Shown here: positions 1 to 13,100 of the stretch, in pieces
Layout of the letters: each line of letters opens with the position of its first letter
Numbering within the stretch: the first letter of the stretch is position 1
NCBI RefSeq assembly: GCF_019697375.1
Contig: NZ_JAHCDI010000004.1
Span: 1,041,324-1,105,323 of the forward strand
Origin: Micromonospora tarapacensis
Lineage (GTDB): Bacteria; Actinomycetota; Actinomycetes; Mycobacteriales; Micromonosporaceae
Reading direction: 5' to 3'
DNA length: 64,000 bases
Notes under the pieces: generated by a model
Told to the model about the DNA's origin: nothing
What the model saw: the letters and a program-made list of their open reading frames with translations, nothing else
The model's database searches: none
Program-made: the position numbers and the translations under genes

Positions 1-1
1 C
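1..1. other. Cluster continues beyond the left edge
   Basis: The first base lies inside a PKS gene, so the loading module and earlier extension modules, and possibly more tailoring genes, lie to the left. Statements about the product are limited to the last extensions. Confidence 0.9.
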
Positions 2-310
2 TTCGACCATCCGAACCCGCGCGCGCTGACCAAGTTCCTGCTCACCCGGATCACGCCGGACGCCGGTACCGACACCGGATCCGTGGTCGATCGGCTGACC
101 AGGGAGATCGAAGCGCTGGGCAGCCAGCTCGACGACGCGTACCTCGGCCTCGGGCCCGAGGAGCGGGCGACCATCTCCGCCCTGCTGAGTGAGTTGCGCG
201 GCCGGGTGACGGCGAAGGCGAGCGTGGGCGCACCGGTCGGCATCGTCGATCGGATCAGTTCGGCCTCGGCGGGAGAGCTTCTCTCGCTCCTGGACAACGA
301 ACTCGGCTAG
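1..310 (+). CDS. Type I polyketide synthase, C-terminal tail (partial)
   Basis: The frame is open from the left edge and stops at 310. It begins with FDHPNPRAL, the usual end of an acyl carrier protein domain. About 85 residues of linker follow, helical and rich in Leu and Glu, ending in [10 protein letters not shown]; such C-terminal helices commonly act as docking domains that hand the chain to the next PKS. The next PKS starts 10 bases later behind a GGGGAAG ribosome site, so the two are co-transcribed and this is the preceding module. Nothing can be said about its catalytic domains, which lie outside the window. Confidence 0.85.
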   Translation, partial: FDHPNPRALTKFLLTRITPDAGTDTGSVVDRLTREIEALGSQLDDAYLGLGPEERATISALLSELRGRVTAKASVGAPVGIVDRISSASAGELLSLLDNELG

Positions 311-320
311 GGGAAGAGCG

Positions 321-3300
321 ATGACCAACGACAACAGTGCCGATGTCCTCGAATACCTCCGTCGGACATCCATCGAGCTGATGGAAACCCGCAAGCGGCT
401 GCGTGAGCTGACCGAGGCCGCCAGCGAGCCGGTCGCGGTGGTCGGCCTCGCCTGCCGGTACCCGGGCGGCGCGGTGACTCCGGAGGCGTTGTGGGAGCTG
501 GTGGAGTCGGGCGCGGACGTCATGTCCGATTTCCCCACCGACCGGAACTGGGACCTGGACGAGCTGTACGACCCGACCTCCGGCCGGCCGGGCACCTGCT
601 ACACGCGCACCGGCGGATTTCTGAGCGACGCCGGGGACTTCGACGCCGAGTTCTTCGGCATCAACCCGCGTGAGGCGCTGGCCGCCGACCCGCAGCAGCG
701 GCTCCTGCTGGAGGTCTCGTGGGAGTCGTTGGAACGTGCCGGCATCGACCCGCACTCGTTGCGCGGCAGCCGCACCGGCGTGTTCGCGGGGCTGGCCTAC
801 TTCGGGTACGGCAACCACTTCGTCACCCCCGAGGTCATCTCCGGGTACGCGCAGACCGGGTCGCTGGCGAGCGTGGCGTCGGGCCGGGTGTCGTACGTGC
901 TGGGTCTGGAGGGCCCGGCGGTGTCGACCGACACCGCCTGCTCGTCCTCGCTGGTCACGGTGCACCAGGCGGTGCGTTCGCTGCGCCAGGGCGAGTGCGA
1001 CCTGGCCCTGGCCGGCGGGGTCACGGTCACCGCGACGCCGCAGGTGTTCCGGGAGTTCGCCCGGCAGCGGGGGTTGTCGGTGGATGGGCGGTGTAAGGCG
1101 TTTGCGGAGGCGGCGGATGGTACGGGTTTTTCGGAGGGTGCTGGGGTTTTGGTGTTGGAGCGGTTGTCGGATGCGCGGCGGAATGGTCGTCGGGTGTGGG
1201 CGGTGATTCGGGGTTCGGCGGTTAATCAGGATGGTGCGTCGAATGGGTTGACGGCGCCGAGTGGGTTGGCGCAGCAGCGGGTGATTCGGGCGGCGTTGGC
1301 GGATGCGGGTTTGGGTGTTGGTGATGTGGATGTGGTGGAGGCGCATGGGACTGGTACGCGGTTGGGTGATCCGATCGAGGCGCAGGCGTTGTTGGCGACG
1401 TATGGGCAGGGTCGGGAGTCCGGGGTTCCGGTGTGGTTGGGGTCGTTGAAGTCGAATATTGGTCATACGCAGGCGGCGGCGGGGTGGCCGGTGTGATCAA
1501 GATGGTGATGGCGTTGCGTGGTGGGGTGTTGCCGCGGACGTTGCATGTGGATCGGCCGTCGTCGCATGTGGATTGGTCGGTTGGTGCGGTGGAGTTGTTG
1601 ACGCAGGCGCGGCCGTGGGTTGGTGGTGTGGGTCGGGTGCGGCGTGCGGGTGTGTCGGCCTTCGGCGCCAGTGGGACGAATGCGCATGTGATTGTGGAGG
1701 AGGCGCCGGCGGTTGAGGTGCCGGTGGTTGGTGACGGGGTGCCGGTTGCCGGTGGTGTGGTGCCGTGGGTGTTGTCGGGGCGTTCGGAGTCGGCGTTGCG
1801 GGCGCAGGCGGTTCGGTTGCGGGATTTCGTGGTCGGGGCGCCGGGTGTGGACGTGGCGGATGTCGGGTTTTCGTTGTTGTCGACGCGGTCGTTGTTCGAA
1901 CACCGCGCCGTGGTCCTCGGCCGCTCCCGCGACGAACTGCTCGGTGCGCTGGACTCGCTGGCCGACGGCGGCGAAACCACCGGGGTCGTGCGTGGTGTCG
2001 CCACCGAACTCGCGGGCGTGGCCTTCATGTTTCCCGGCCAGGGGGCGCGCTGGACCGGAGTGGCGCGGCAGTGGTACGAAACCTACCCCGACTTCGCACG
2101 GAGCCTGGACGACGTCTGCGCACACTTCGACGCGCACCTCCCGTTCGCCCTCAAGCCCATCCTCCTCGCCGCGGAGCCCGCCGATCACCACCGGACGGAC
2201 GTCGCCCAGCCGGCCCTGTTCGCCCTGCAGGTCAGCCTGTACCGGCTCATCACCCGGTACGGTCCGCGACCGAAACACCTGATCGGTCACTCCGTCGGCG
2301 AGATCGCCGCGGCGCACGTCTCCGGGGCACTCAACCTCGACGACGCCACCAGGCTCGTGGCCGCCCGTGGGCGGATCATGCAGACGGTCCGCGAGCGCGG
2401 CGCGATGCTGGCCGTGCGCGCTGACGAGGACACCGTGGGCGAGCTGCTCGGCCGGTACGACCGGGTCGACATCGCCGCGGTCAACGGCCCGGACTCGGTG
2501 GTGGCCTCCGGTACCCGTGACGACGTCCACGACCTGCGTGACCGGCTCCTCGCCCGCGGCGTGTCGGCAAAGCTGCTCGACGTCGACCACGCGTTCCACT
2601 CCCCGCTGATGGAGCCGGTCCTGGACGAGTTCGCCGACGCGATCCAGGAACTCTCGCCGGGCACGATGGCGATCCCGATCCTCTCGACCCGGCTCGGCCG
2701 GGAGGCCACCCTGGCCGAGCTGACCTCCGTCGAGCACTGGGTGCGCCACGTGCGCGAACCGGTCCGCTTCCACGCCGCGGTCCAGGCGGCCCGCGCCGCC
2801 GGCACCGACGTCTTCTTCGAGGTGGGGCCGGGTTCGACGCTCGCGAGCATCACCAAGGACGCCTTCGCCACCGCGAACGTGAACGACGCGCTGGTGTTGT
2901 CGTCGGCGCGGCGTGGTCGCGAGGCCGCGGAGGGACTGGCCGACGCGTTGGCGCACCTGCACGTCCGGGGCGGCTGCGTGGACTGGGCCCCGCTGCTCGG
3001 TACCCGCCAGTGGGTGGATCTGCCGACGTACCCGTTCCAGCGCCGACGCTACTGGCTGGACTTCCGGGCCGGGACGACGGACGTGGCGACCGCCGGCCTG
3101 GCGGCACCGGATCACCCGCTGCTCGGCGCCGTGGTCGACCATCCTGACACCGGCGAGGTGATGTTCAGCGACCGGTGGTCGGTGCGGACCCACCAGTGGC
3201 TCGCCGACCACACGGTGTACGGACAGGTCGTCGTACCGGCGACCGCCTACCTGGACCTGGCGCTGTGGGTGGGCGGACAGCTCGGCTGCGCCGCGGTGGA

Positions 3301-6300
3301 GGGACTCTCCCTGGAAGTCCCGTTGATTCTCCCGGACGTCGGCGACGTGCGGGTGCGGCTGGTCGCCGGCGCCCCCGACGAGACCGGCCGCCGCTGCCTG
3401 ACCGTCTACTCGTGTCCCGGCGACGACCAGCCGGCGGCGGGCTGGACCCGCCACGCGATCGGTCGGCTGGCTCCGGTCACCGCGCCGCCGCCCGCCCGGA
3501 CCATCACGCAGTGGCCGCCGGCTGGCGCCCGGCGGCTGGAGCTGGGGGACCTGTACGACTCCCTCGCGGACGCGGGATTCGACTACGGTCCGGCGTTCCG
3601 CGGGCTGGGAGAGGGGTGGCAGGACGGTGACGACCTGTTCGCCGCCGCCACGCTGCCGGAGGCGGCGACGACCTCGTCCGGCGGCGGATTCGCACTGCAT
3701 CCGGCCCTGCTGGACACGGTGCTGCACGCCCTGGTGGCCGGCGGCGCCATCGAGGTACGGGGCGATCAGGGCTGGATGCCGTTCGCCTGGTCCGGCGTGC
3801 GGCTTGCCGGCGCCTGCGGACCGGCGGTCCGGGTCCGGCTGTCCCCGGCCGGCGAAGGCGCCTTCTCGGTGACCGTCGCCGACGAGCACGGCCGCGAGGT
3901 CGCGCACGTCGACGCGTTGACGTTCCGCCGAGTCAGTGCGGAGCAGGTGCGCTCGGCGGCAGGCACTACGGAGCAGCCGCTGTTCGAACTCCGGTGGCGC
4001 CCGGTCGAGCCGTCCGAGCGGGGAGCCCACCGCGGGCAATGGGCGGTGCTGGGTGCCGAGGACGGCCTGGCGGCCCGCCTCCAGGACGCCGGCGAGGGGG
4101 ATGTCACTCGTCACGGGTCCCTCGACGCGGCGATCGAGGCCGGCCCGCCGCGACACCTCGTGGTCGGGGTGGACGAACTGGTCGCCGGCGGCGACCCGGT
4201 GGCCGAGGTGAGCACCGTGAACCACGGCGTACTCGCTCTGGTCCAGCGATTTCTGACCGAGGAGCGGCTGGCCGGCTCGACGCTGGTGGTGATCACCCGG
4301 TCGGCCGTCGACACCGGCGAGGGGGTCAAGAGCCTGCCCGGCGCGTCGGTGTGGGGCCTGATCCGGTCCGCCCAGACGGAGTACCCCGGCCGGTTCCGGA
4401 TCGTGGACGTCGACGACGAGTCGGCCCTGCGCGCGTGCTTGCCGGCCGTGCTCGCCGCGAGCGACGAACAACTGGCGGTGCGCGGCGGCGCTTGTCTCGT
4501 CCCCCGGGTGGCTGCCGCCTCGCCCGCGGACCAACAGCTCGACCCGCCGCCGGACGGGGCTCACCGGCTGGGTATGTCGAGCGCCGGGACGCTGGAGAAC
4601 CTGACCTGGATCGCGGACCCGGCGGCGCAGGCGCCCCTGACGAGCGGACAGGTACGGGTCGCGGTGCAGGCCGCGGGCCTCAACTTCCGGGATGTCACCA
4701 TTGCCCTCGGACTGGTGGAGCGAACCGCCTTCGACGCCGGGCTCGGCAGTGAGGGTGCCGGCGTCGTGCTCGACGTGGCGGACGACGTGACCGGCCTCGC
4801 GCCGGGTGACCGGGTGCTGGGCATCTTCCCCGGCGCGTTCGCACCGGTGGCCGTGGCGGATCACCGCCTGCTCACCGCCGTCCCCGACGGGTGGAGTTTC
4901 GCCGAGGCGGCGTCGGTGCCGAGTGCCTTCCTGACCGCCTACTATGCGCTCTTCCACGTGACCGGGCTCGCCGCAGGACAGCGCATCCTGGTCCACGCCG
5001 GCGCCGGCGGCGTGGGTATGGCCGCCGTTCAGCTGGCCAAGCACGTCGGCGCCGAGGTCTACGCCACCGCCAGCCCCGGCAAGTGGCCCGCGCTGCGGGC
5101 GCTGGGCATCGACGACGAGCACCTGGCGTCGTCGCGCGATCTGGAGTTCGCGACGAAGTTCACGGACACGACGGGCGGCCGCGGGCTCGACGTCGTCCTG
5201 AACTCCCTCGCGCACGACTTCGTGGACGCCTCATTGCGGCTGCTGCCCCGGGGCGGAACCTTCATCGAGATGGGCAAGACGGACATCCGGGACTCCCGTC
5301 GGGTGGCGGCCGAGCATCCGGGCGTCGACTACACGGCCTTCGACCTCTACGAGGCGGGCCCGGACGCGATCCGGGACATGTTCCAGAAGGTCATGGAACT
5401 GTTCGCCGACGGGCGGGTGCGGCTGAATCCGGTCTCCGTGCGCCACGTCCGTGACGCGCGCCGGACGTTCCGCGAGATGAGCCAGGGCCGCCATGTCGGC
5501 AAGCTCGTCCTCGAGGTGGGCGGCGGCTTGGGCGGCGGCACCGTGCTGGTCACCGGCGGGACCGGGGGAGTCGGCTCGCTCGTGGCGCGGCATCTCGTCG
5601 CCGAGCACGGGGTGCGTAGCCTGCTGCTGGCGAGCCGTCGCGGCCCGGCGGCGGACGGGGTGACGCAGCTGGTGGCGGACCTGGAAGGCGCGGGCGCGGC
5701 GGTCGGGGTCGTGGCGTGCGACGTGGCCGACCGGCAGGCCGTGACGGATCTGTTGGCCGCCGTGCCCGGCCGGTACCCGCTGACGGCGGTCGTGCACGCG
5801 GCGGGCGTGCTGGCGGACGGCACCCTCGAGTCACTCACCCAGGAGAGCTTCGACCGGGTGCTTCGGGCCAAGGTCGGTGGTGCGGTGAACCTGCACGAGC
5901 TGACCAAGGATCGCCCCCTGTCGGCGTTCATCCAGTTCTCCGCCCTTGCCGGCACGCTGGGTACCGCGGGGCAGGCCAACTACGCCGCGGCGAACGCGTT
6001 CCTGGACGGGCTGGCGTCGTGGCGCCGAGCCGGCGGCCTCGTCGCCACCTCGCTGTGCTGGGGGTGGTGGGAGCAGAGCAGCGGCATGACCGAGAACCTG
6101 GACCAGGCCGACCTGTCCCGGCTGCGACGGATGGGCGTCGGTCCGTTGCCGACGCCTCAGGCGCTGGCCCTCTTCGACGCGGCCTGCGCGTTCGACAAGC
6201 CGGTGCTGATCCCGGCGCGGCTGGAGACAGCCGCGCTGCGCGCCAGGCCCGCCGACGAACTGCCATCGGTGCTGCGCGAGCTCGCCGAGGGTGGCGGACC

Positions 6301-6853
6301 TGCCCGCTCCGGCTCCCGCCGGGCTTCCGACGGCGGTTCCCGTGGGCTGCTCGACCGGCTGGCGAAGCTGAGCGCCGACGAGGCACCGGTGGCCGTCCGG
6401 GAGTGGGTCTGCGAACAGGTCGCCGTCGTGCTCGGCCATCCGGCCGGTGCGGTCATCGACGCCGACCAGCCGTTCACCGTGCTCGGCTTCGACTCGCTGA
6501 CCGCGGTGGAACTGTGCAACCGGCTGGCGTCCGCGACCGGGCTGCGCCTGCCCTCCACCCTCGTCTTCAGCTATCCGACTCCGAACGAGTTGGGTCGGCA
6601 CCTCAACGACCTGCTGCGCCCGGTGCCGGAGCCCGGCCCGGCCGAGGACGAGGACGAGGCGATCCGCGACGTGCTGCGCACGGTATCGATCGACCGGCTG
6701 CGTGACCTCGGCATTCTCGAAGACATTCTGGCCTGCGCCCAACCGGTTCAACCGGACGGGTCGGGCCCGACGGCTGGTGCGGAGCCGGACGAACTGGCGG
6801 ACCTGGACCTGGAGGCACTCCTGGACCTGGCTCTCGACGGGAGGAACAACTGA
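321..6853 (+). CDS. Type I PKS module KS-AT(malonyl)-DH-ER-KR-ACP, with apparent 1-nt frameshift
   Basis: One fully reducing extension module, about 2177 residues once a single-base deletion near 1482 is restored. An N-terminal docking helix precedes the KS. KS: Cys in DTACSSS, His in EAHGTGT, and [12 protein letters not shown], where the frame breaks. AT: GHSVGE (about 2284) and HAFH (about 2589), the pairing expected for malonyl-CoA. DH: His in [11 protein letters not shown] (about 3210) and a second [10 protein letters not shown] motif. ER: NADPH motif [13 protein letters not shown] (about 4996). KR: GGTGGVG, with Tyr and Asn in [14 protein letters not shown] in place of the usual LDD still keeps the last Asp, suggesting B-type. 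ACP: Ser in [10 protein letters not shown] (about 6489). All catalytic motifs appear intact, so the unit added should be a saturated two-carbon extension. The stop lies one base before the next start. Confidence 0.9.
1066..1890 (+). other. Tract of divergent codon usage inside the PKS ketosynthase
   Basis: From about the RQRGL motif of the KS to the KS-AT linker, codons switch abruptly to GTG, GGT, GTT, TTG, GAT and AAT. The flanks, and the same region of the next PKS (7640-8330), use GTC, GGC, CTG and GAC. The tract ends sharply near 1890. It spans the most conserved part of KS domains and contains the frameshift near 1482. Such mosaics suggest recombination or gene conversion between KS modules, or between clusters. 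Edges are by eye. Confidence 0.65.
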
Positions 6854-6854
6854 C

Positions 6855-9800
6855 ATGAGCGATGCCATGGACGGTCCGGCCGTGAGCGCGAGCGGGGACC
6901 GGGTCCAACAGGCCCTTCGCGCCCTGCTGGCCGAACGCGACCGCCTCCGCCAGGAGAACGAGGCCCTGAAGGCCGGCCGCGGCGAGCCGATCGCGGTGGT
7001 GGCGATGGCCTGTCGCTACCCGGGCGGTGTGTCCTCGCCGGAGGAACTGTGGGAGGTGATCCGCTCCGGCCGGGACGCCGTGGGGGACTTCCCCGCCGAT
7101 CGCGGATGGCGCGACGTCTACCATCCCGACCCCGACACCACCGGCAGCTCGTACGTGCGGCAGGGCGGGTTCCTCACCGACATGGCCGGGTTCGACGCCG
7201 ACTTCTTCGGCATCTCCCCGCGCGCGGCGTTGGCCGTCGATCCGCAGCAACGCCTGCTGCTGGAGACATCGTGGGAGGCGTTCGAGCGGGCGGGCATCGT
7301 GCCCGCAGAGGTACGTGGGGCCGAGGTCGGCGTCTTCACGGGGGTGAGCTCGTCGGAGTACGGGTCGCGACTCCTGGACGGACCCAGCGAACTGGAGGGC
7401 TACCTGCTGCAGGGCAGCACCCTCAGCGTCGCGTCCGGGCGGGTCGCCTACGAGCTGGGGCTGACGGGGCCGGCCGTGTCGATCGACACGGCGTGTTCCT
7501 CGTCGCTGGTGGCCCTGCACCTGGCCGCGCAGTCGCTGCGCGCGGGGGAGTGCTCGCTCGCGCTGGCCGGCGGGGCGTTGGTGATGTCGACGCCCTCCAT
7601 CTTCGTGGAGTTCTCCCGGCAGCGCGGGCTGGCGCCCGACGGCCGGTGCAAGTCCTTCGCGGACGGTGCCGACGGGACGGGCTGGGCCGAGGGGGTGGGC
7701 GTGCTGCTCCTGGAGCGCCTGTCGGACGCGCGCCGCAACGGCCACCCGGTGCTGGCGGTGCTGCGCGGATCCGCGGTGAACCAGGACGGGGCCAGCAACG
7801 GGTTGACCGCCCCCAACGGCCGGGCCCAGGAAGAGGTGATCCGGCGGGCACTCGCCAACGCGGGAGTGTCAGCGGCCGGGGTGGATCTGGTGGAGGCGCA
7901 CGGAACCGGAACCGTGCTGGGCGACCCCATCGAGGCCGGGGCGCTGCTCGCGACCTACGGCCGGGACCGGGCGGCGGGCCGTCCGCTCTGGCTGGGCTCC
8001 CTGAAATCCAACATCGGGCACGCCCAGGCCGCGGCCGGCGTCGCCGGTGTCATCAAGGCCGTCCTGGCCATGCGACACCGGCACCTGCCGAAGACGTTGC
8101 ACGTGGGCGCGCCCTCTTCGCACGTGGACTGGTCCTCCGGCACGGTCCGGCTGCTGGTCGAGGGGCGCGAGTGGGAGCGGGCGAACGGTCCGCGGCGGGC
8201 CGCGGTGTCGTCGTTCGGCGTCAGCGGCACCAACGCGCACGTCGTCCTGGAAGAGCCTCCGCCGGCTTCGGAGGTGGCTGGCCGCAGCCCGGGTGCCGGA
8301 GTGCTCGGCGGGCTGGTGCCGTGGGTGGTGTCGGGCAAGAGTGCCGCCGCCGTGGCGCAGCAGGCCGCCAGGCTACGGGACTTCGTCGCCGGCGATCCCG
8401 CCGCCGACGTCGCCGACATCGCCGGGTCGTTGATCTCGCACCGCACGCGGTTCTCGCACCGGGCGGTCGTGCTGGGCCGCGATCGGGACGAACTGCTCCA
8501 CGGTCTGACGGCGGTCCGGGACGGCGCGGACTCTCCCGCGGTGGTGCGCGGCGTCGCCGGAAACCTGGGCGGGGCTGTCTTCCTGTTCCCCGGGCAGGGT
8601 TCGCAGTGGGTCGGCATGGGCCGGCAGTTGTACGACTCCTTCCCGGCTTTCGCCACGACGTTCGACGAGTGCGCGACGGCGATGGCCGAGTGGGTCGACT
8701 GGTCCTTGCTGGATGTCATGCGGGGCGTTGCCGGGGCGCCGACTCTGGACCGGGTGGACGTGGTGCAGCCGGTGCTCTTCTCCGTGATGGTGTCCATGGC
8801 CGCGCTGTGGCGATCGTGGGGGGTGGTGCCGGCCGCGGTGATCGGGCACAGCCAGGGTGAGATAGCCGCGGCCCATGTCTGCGGTGCCCTGTCCCTGCGG
8901 GACGCCACCAGGGTCGTGGCGTTGCGTAGCCAGGCACTCGTGGACCTGATCGGGCACGGCGGCATGGGTTCGGTCGTGGCCGGTGCCGACGTCGTGGCGC
9001 AGCGCCTGGCCCCGTGGCGGGGGCGGGTGAGCATCGCTGTCGTCAACGGCCCTCGCTCGGTGGTGGTGTCCGGCGAGCCGGAGGCGCTCGACGAGTTCAT
9101 CGAGGCGATGCAGGCCGACGACATCCAGGCGCGGAGAATTTCCGTCGACTACGCGTCGCATTCTCACCAGGTGACCCGGGTCCGTGACAAGGTGCTCGGT
9201 GCGCTGGACGGGGTGGCTCCGGTCACCGCCCCGGTGCCTCTCTATTCGACACTGCACGGCACGCGCCTGGACACCGCCGAACTCGACCGGGAGTACTGGT
9301 ACGACAATCTGCGGGAAAGGGTGCTGTTCGAATCCGCCGTTCGGCGCTCGACCGAGGACGGATTCCGTCTTTTCATCGAGATGAGTCCGCATCCGGTGCT
9401 GACCGTACCGGTGCAGGAGATCGTCGAGGATCTCGACGACGCGCTGGTCCTGTCGTCGACCCGCCGCGATCGTGGGGAGGTGGCGGCCCTGCTCGGCTCG
9501 CTCGCCCAACTCCACGTGCGGGGCGGGCCGGTGGACTGGACCGCCCTGATCGGGTCGAGCCGCTGGGTTGATCTGCCGACCTACGCCTTCCAGCGGCAAC
9601 GGTACTGGGTGAATTCCGCACACCGCGAGGTCGTCGCGGAGCTGCCGCCGACGGTGCTACCGACGGGCGACGTATCCCAGGCACCCCTGTCCGACCTGAT
9701 CTCCGCCCTGCCCACGGAGGACGCGACGGCACTCGTCCTCGCGCACGTCCTCGACAAGGTCGCCGTCGTGCTGGGCCGCAGCTGCGGCACGGCCATCAAC

Positions 9801-9974
9801 CCGGATCAGCAGTTCAAGGAGATCGGATTCGACTCACTGCTCTCCATGGAGCTGAGTAAACGTCTCACCACCTCGACCGGGATCAAACTCCGGGCGAACC
9901 TGGTGCTGCGCCATCCGTCACCGCGAAGGGTCGCCGGGCACATCGTGTCCACGATTGCGGCTGGCGATCCGTAA
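6855..9974 (+). CDS. Type I PKS module KS-AT(methylmalonyl)-ACP, no reduction, no thioesterase
   Basis: 1039 residues. The start is ATG 6855, one base after the previous stop, with GAGGAAC upstream. Residues 10-38 form a charged docking coiled coil. KS has DTACSSS (about 7487), EAHGTGT and [12 protein letters not shown] has GHSQGE (about 8847) and YASH (about 9150), together diagnostic of methylmalonyl-CoA. ACP has Ser in [10 protein letters not shown] (about 9830). There is no KR, DH, ER or TE, so the module should leave a 2-methyl-3-oxo acyl chain on its carrier. The protein ends soon after the ACP without a clear C-terminal docking helix; its partner is most likely the C-A-PCP protein encoded next. 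Confidence 0.92.
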   Translation: MSDAMDGPAVSASGDRVQQALRALLAERDRLRQENEALKAGRGEPIAVVAMACRYPGGVSSPEELWEVIRSGRDAVGDFPADRGWRDVYHPDPDTTGSSYVRQGGFLTDMAGFDADFFGISPRAALAVDPQQRLLLETSWEAFERAGIVPAEVRGAEVGVFTGVSSSEYGSRLLDGPSELEGYLLQGSTLSVASGRVAYELGLTGPAVSIDTACSSSLVALHLAAQSLRAGECSLALAGGALVMSTPSIFVEFSRQRGLAPDGRCKSFADGADGTGWAEGVGVLLLERLSDARRNGHPVLAVLRGSAVNQDGASNGLTAPNGRAQEEVIRRALANAGVSAAGVDLVEAHGTGTVLGDPIEAGALLATYGRDRAAGRPLWLGSLKSNIGHAQAAAGVAGVIKAVLAMRHRHLPKTLHVGAPSSHVDWSSGTVRLLVEGREWERANGPRRAAVSSFGVSGTNAHVVLEEPPPASEVAGRSPGAGVLGGLVPWVVSGKSAAAVAQQAARLRDFVAGDPAADVADIAGSLISHRTRFSHRAVVLGRDRDELLHGLTAVRDGADSPAVVRGVAGNLGGAVFLFPGQGSQWVGMGRQLYDSFPAFATTFDECATAMAEWVDWSLLDVMRGVAGAPTLDRVDVVQPVLFSVMVSMAALWRSWGVVPAAVIGHSQGEIAAAHVCGALSLRDATRVVALRSQALVDLIGHGGMGSVVAGADVVAQRLAPWRGRVSIAVVNGPRSVVVSGEPEALDEFIEAMQADDIQARRISVDYASHSHQVTRVRDKVLGALDGVAPVTAPVPLYSTLHGTRLDTAELDREYWYDNLRERVLFESAVRRSTEDGFRLFIEMSPHPVLTVPVQEIVEDLDDALVLSSTRRDRGEVAALLGSLAQLHVRGGPVDWTALIGSSRWVDLPTYAFQRQRYWVNSAHREVVAELPPTVLPTGDVSQAPLSDLISALPTEDATALVLAHVLDKVAVVLGRSCGTAINPDQQFKEIGFDSLLSMELSKRLTTSTGIKLRANLVLRHPSPRRVAGHIVSTIAAGDP

Positions 9975-10016
9975 TAGGTTCGAAGGGGACCTTCTGGGTT
10001 CCGATGCCGAAGGATT

Positions 10017-10032
10017 GTCCCGCCAGCGGGAC
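10017..10032 (+). terminator. Small hairpin in the PKS-NRPS gap
   Basis: GTCCCGC and GCGGGAC form a 7-bp inverted repeat around CA. It lies in the 190-base gap between the last PKS and the C-A-PCP gene. There is no T-run, so it may be an attenuator, a weak terminator or chance. I see no gene in this gap. Confidence 0.3.
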
Positions 10033-10164
10033 GGGGCAGGTGTGGTGGCAAGCATTGTCGCCCCCGCTTCCCAGATGGCTTGTAAAGCTGGATCACCTCG
10101 CCGAATGTGGGAGGTGGTTGACGAATTTCTTTGATTCCCGAGCTATTGCTGAGGGGTGATTCGT

Positions 10165-13100
10165 GTGCGCTCGTTCGATGCGTCGCCCGCACATAAGGGA
10201 CTGTGGCTGGCGGACGGCATGGCGTCCACCACGCTCAATCACGCGCTGACGATGTGGGACGTGGCCGGTGAGCTGGACGAGACAGCCATCGTGTCCGCGT
10301 TCCGGCACGTCCTCGACGAGGCGGAGATCCTGCGGGTCAATTTCGTCGACAACGGCGACGGACTGAAGCTGGTACCCCGGGACCTGGGCGACTGGCAGCC
10401 GTTCCTGCTGGACCTCGTCGGCGCGGACGATCCCGAGCAGGCCGCGCGGGACGCCCTGGCCGAGATGATCAGCAAGCCGTTCGACGTGGCGCGTGACCTC
10501 CTGTTCCGGCTGGGAGTGGTCAGGCTCGCCGCGAACCGGTCGCTACTGGTGATCGCCTACCACCACCTCATCGCCGACGGCTATGGCGCCGGCGGCCTGC
10601 TGTCGCGGCGCCTCGCCGAGGTGTACACGGCGCTGGTGCGGGGACAGGACATCCCCGCGCTGGCGCACCGGTGGGACGTCGAGTCGTTCGCGGCGATCGC
10701 CACCGAGTACCTTGCCTCGGAACGGTCCGCGGCGGACGCCGAGTTCTGGCGCGACTACCTGAAGGAGGCGCCCCCGCCGGCGCAGGTTCCCCGGGTCGTC
10801 GTTCCCGATGCGCTGCGGCCCGCGCTCGACGCCCCGATGAGCAGCGCGGACAGCTGGGCCGAGGTGGCCGGCGCGATCGGTATGGCCAGCCGGACGCTGA
10901 CCGTCGCGCGGGCCGAGGCCGACGCGTGGGCCACCGCCGCGGAGTCGATGGGCGTGTGGATGTCGTCGATGCTGACCACGGCCGCAGCGGCGTTCCTGCG
11001 GCATCGCTGTGACCTTCCCGAGTTCCTGCTCTCCCTGGCCACCGGCAACCGGAGCGGACCCGCGGGCACGACCCCCGGGCTGGCCGTCAACGTGGTGCCG
11101 GTTCGGGTCCGTGTCCCGTTGAGCGCGACCGTCGACGAGCTGGCCGACGCGATCGTCGATGGCACCTACGAGATCTCCGGACACACGCTTCGCCACTACT
11201 CGGACATTCAGCGCGCGATCGCGGCGGCCCCCAGCGAACGCGGAAGCTTCGGTGTCGTCATGAACGTCATCGAGTTCGTCGACCAGATCCACTTCGCCGA
11301 CCACCCGGCGCGTTACTCAGGGGCGACGACCGGAAGCTTCAACGAGCTCTCGATCGGCGTCTACCGCGACGGGACGCCCGACAGCGACCTGTTCATCCGG
11401 CTGGACGCGGCGGCGAGCCTCTACTCGCGGGCGGAACTGCGCCTGATCGGTGAGGACTTGATCGCGTTCATTCGGGCCGTGGCCGCCGCCGGCGCACGGT
11501 CGATCGGCGCGCTGGACGTGGCTGGCGACACCGGGCGGGACCGGATGCTGACGGCGTCGGAGGGCACGAGGGCGTCGGATCCGACGATTGCGGACCTGTT
11601 CGCGCAGCGGGTGGCGCGGGATCCCGATGCCGTTGCCCTGGTGGCCGGCGGCTCGGCGATCTCCTGTCGAGAACTGGATCAGCGATCCAGTCGGGTGGCC
11701 GCGGCGCTGCGAGGCCGCGGCATCGGGCCCGAGACCGTCGTGGCGGTGGCGATGTCCCGATCGGTGGATCTGGTCGTCGCGCTCCTGGGCGTGGCCAGGG
11801 CGGGTGCCGCCTACCTGCCCGTCGACCCGGGCCTACCGGCCGACCAGATCAGGTCCCAGCTCGACACGTCCGGCGCGGGCCTGCTGCTCGTCGGCGCCGC
11901 GTCGGCCGAACGGCCGTGGGGCGATCTGCGGGTGCCGGTGGCGATGTGCCACGACCTCGAAACGGACACCATCGATGGCGCCGAGGTGGCCTGGTCGCAT
12001 CCCGACGGCGCCGTCGCCGTGCTGTACGGCTGCGCATCGGCCGACCCGGACACGGGCGTCGTGGTCACCCACCGGAACCTGGCGCGGTTCGTCCTGGACC
12101 GACACTGGCCGCGAGACGGCCGCGACACCGTCCTGTGGCACACCTCGCCGGCCTCCGACGCACTCGCGCTCGAACTGTGGGTGCCCCTGCTCACCGGCGG
12201 CCGGGTCATCGTGGCCGAGCAGACCGAGATGGACGGCGACGCGCTCGTCGCGGTGCGGTCGGCGCACCAGATCTCCCTGGTCTGGCTGAGCGCGGAGCTG
12301 TTCTCCGCCATCGCCGCCGAGCGTCCCGACGGCCTGGCGGGACTGAGGCAGGTGTGGATCCCGGCCGATCAGGTGGCGGTGACCGCCATGCAGCGGGTTC
12401 GGGCGGCCTGTCCTGGCCTGTCGATCGTCAACGGTCATGGTCCGGTGGGGACCACCCCGCTGATCCGGGCGCGTGGCGAAACGACCGACGAGCAGCGGCA
12501 CGCTGCCGCTGCCGCTGGACTGACCGACGGTACCGCGTGCTACGTCCTGGGCCCAGGGCTGGCGCCGGTCCCGGCCGGTGTGGTCGGTGAGCTGTACGTC
12601 GCCGGGTCGGCGGTCGCGCGCGGTTTCGCCCGGCGGCCCGGGCACACCGCGCAACGGTTCGTGGCCTGTCCGTTCGGTCCGGCGGGCGGGCTCATGTTCC
12701 GCACCGGGGACCGGGCGCGGTGGGGTGCCGACGGCCGGTTGGAATACGTGGGCCGGGCCGGTGTCCCGGCCCGCATCGGCGGCATCGAGGTCGACACCGG
12801 CCACATCGAGGAGGTGCTCGCCGAGCACCCTCGGCTCGCGCAGTCGTTGGTGGTCGTCGGTGCCGACCGCACCGGCCAGCAGCGTCTGGTGGCGTACGTG
12901 GTCTCGGTGCCTGGCCGCGACGTAGCGGGTGCCGGAACCAGCGGCTCCCGCACCGAGACCTTCCATGAGGAGCTGAGCCGGTTCGTCGCCGGGCGGGTGC
13001 CCGAGTCCCTGGTGCCCTCGGCCTTCGTGGTGTTGGACCGACTGCCGGTCACGGCCGGCGGGCGGGCGGACCGAACCCGGCTACCGGAGCCCGAGTTCCG

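Noticed and set aside
1463..5215. A 1250-codon open frame on the minus strand across the PKS gene
   Set aside because: It is antisense to a PKS with all catalytic motifs, and its translation is Arg/Gly/His/Val-rich without any domain; GC-rich coding DNA routinely leaves long open antisense frames. The same holds for minus-strand frames at 255-1466, 24979-27417 and 29377-31671.
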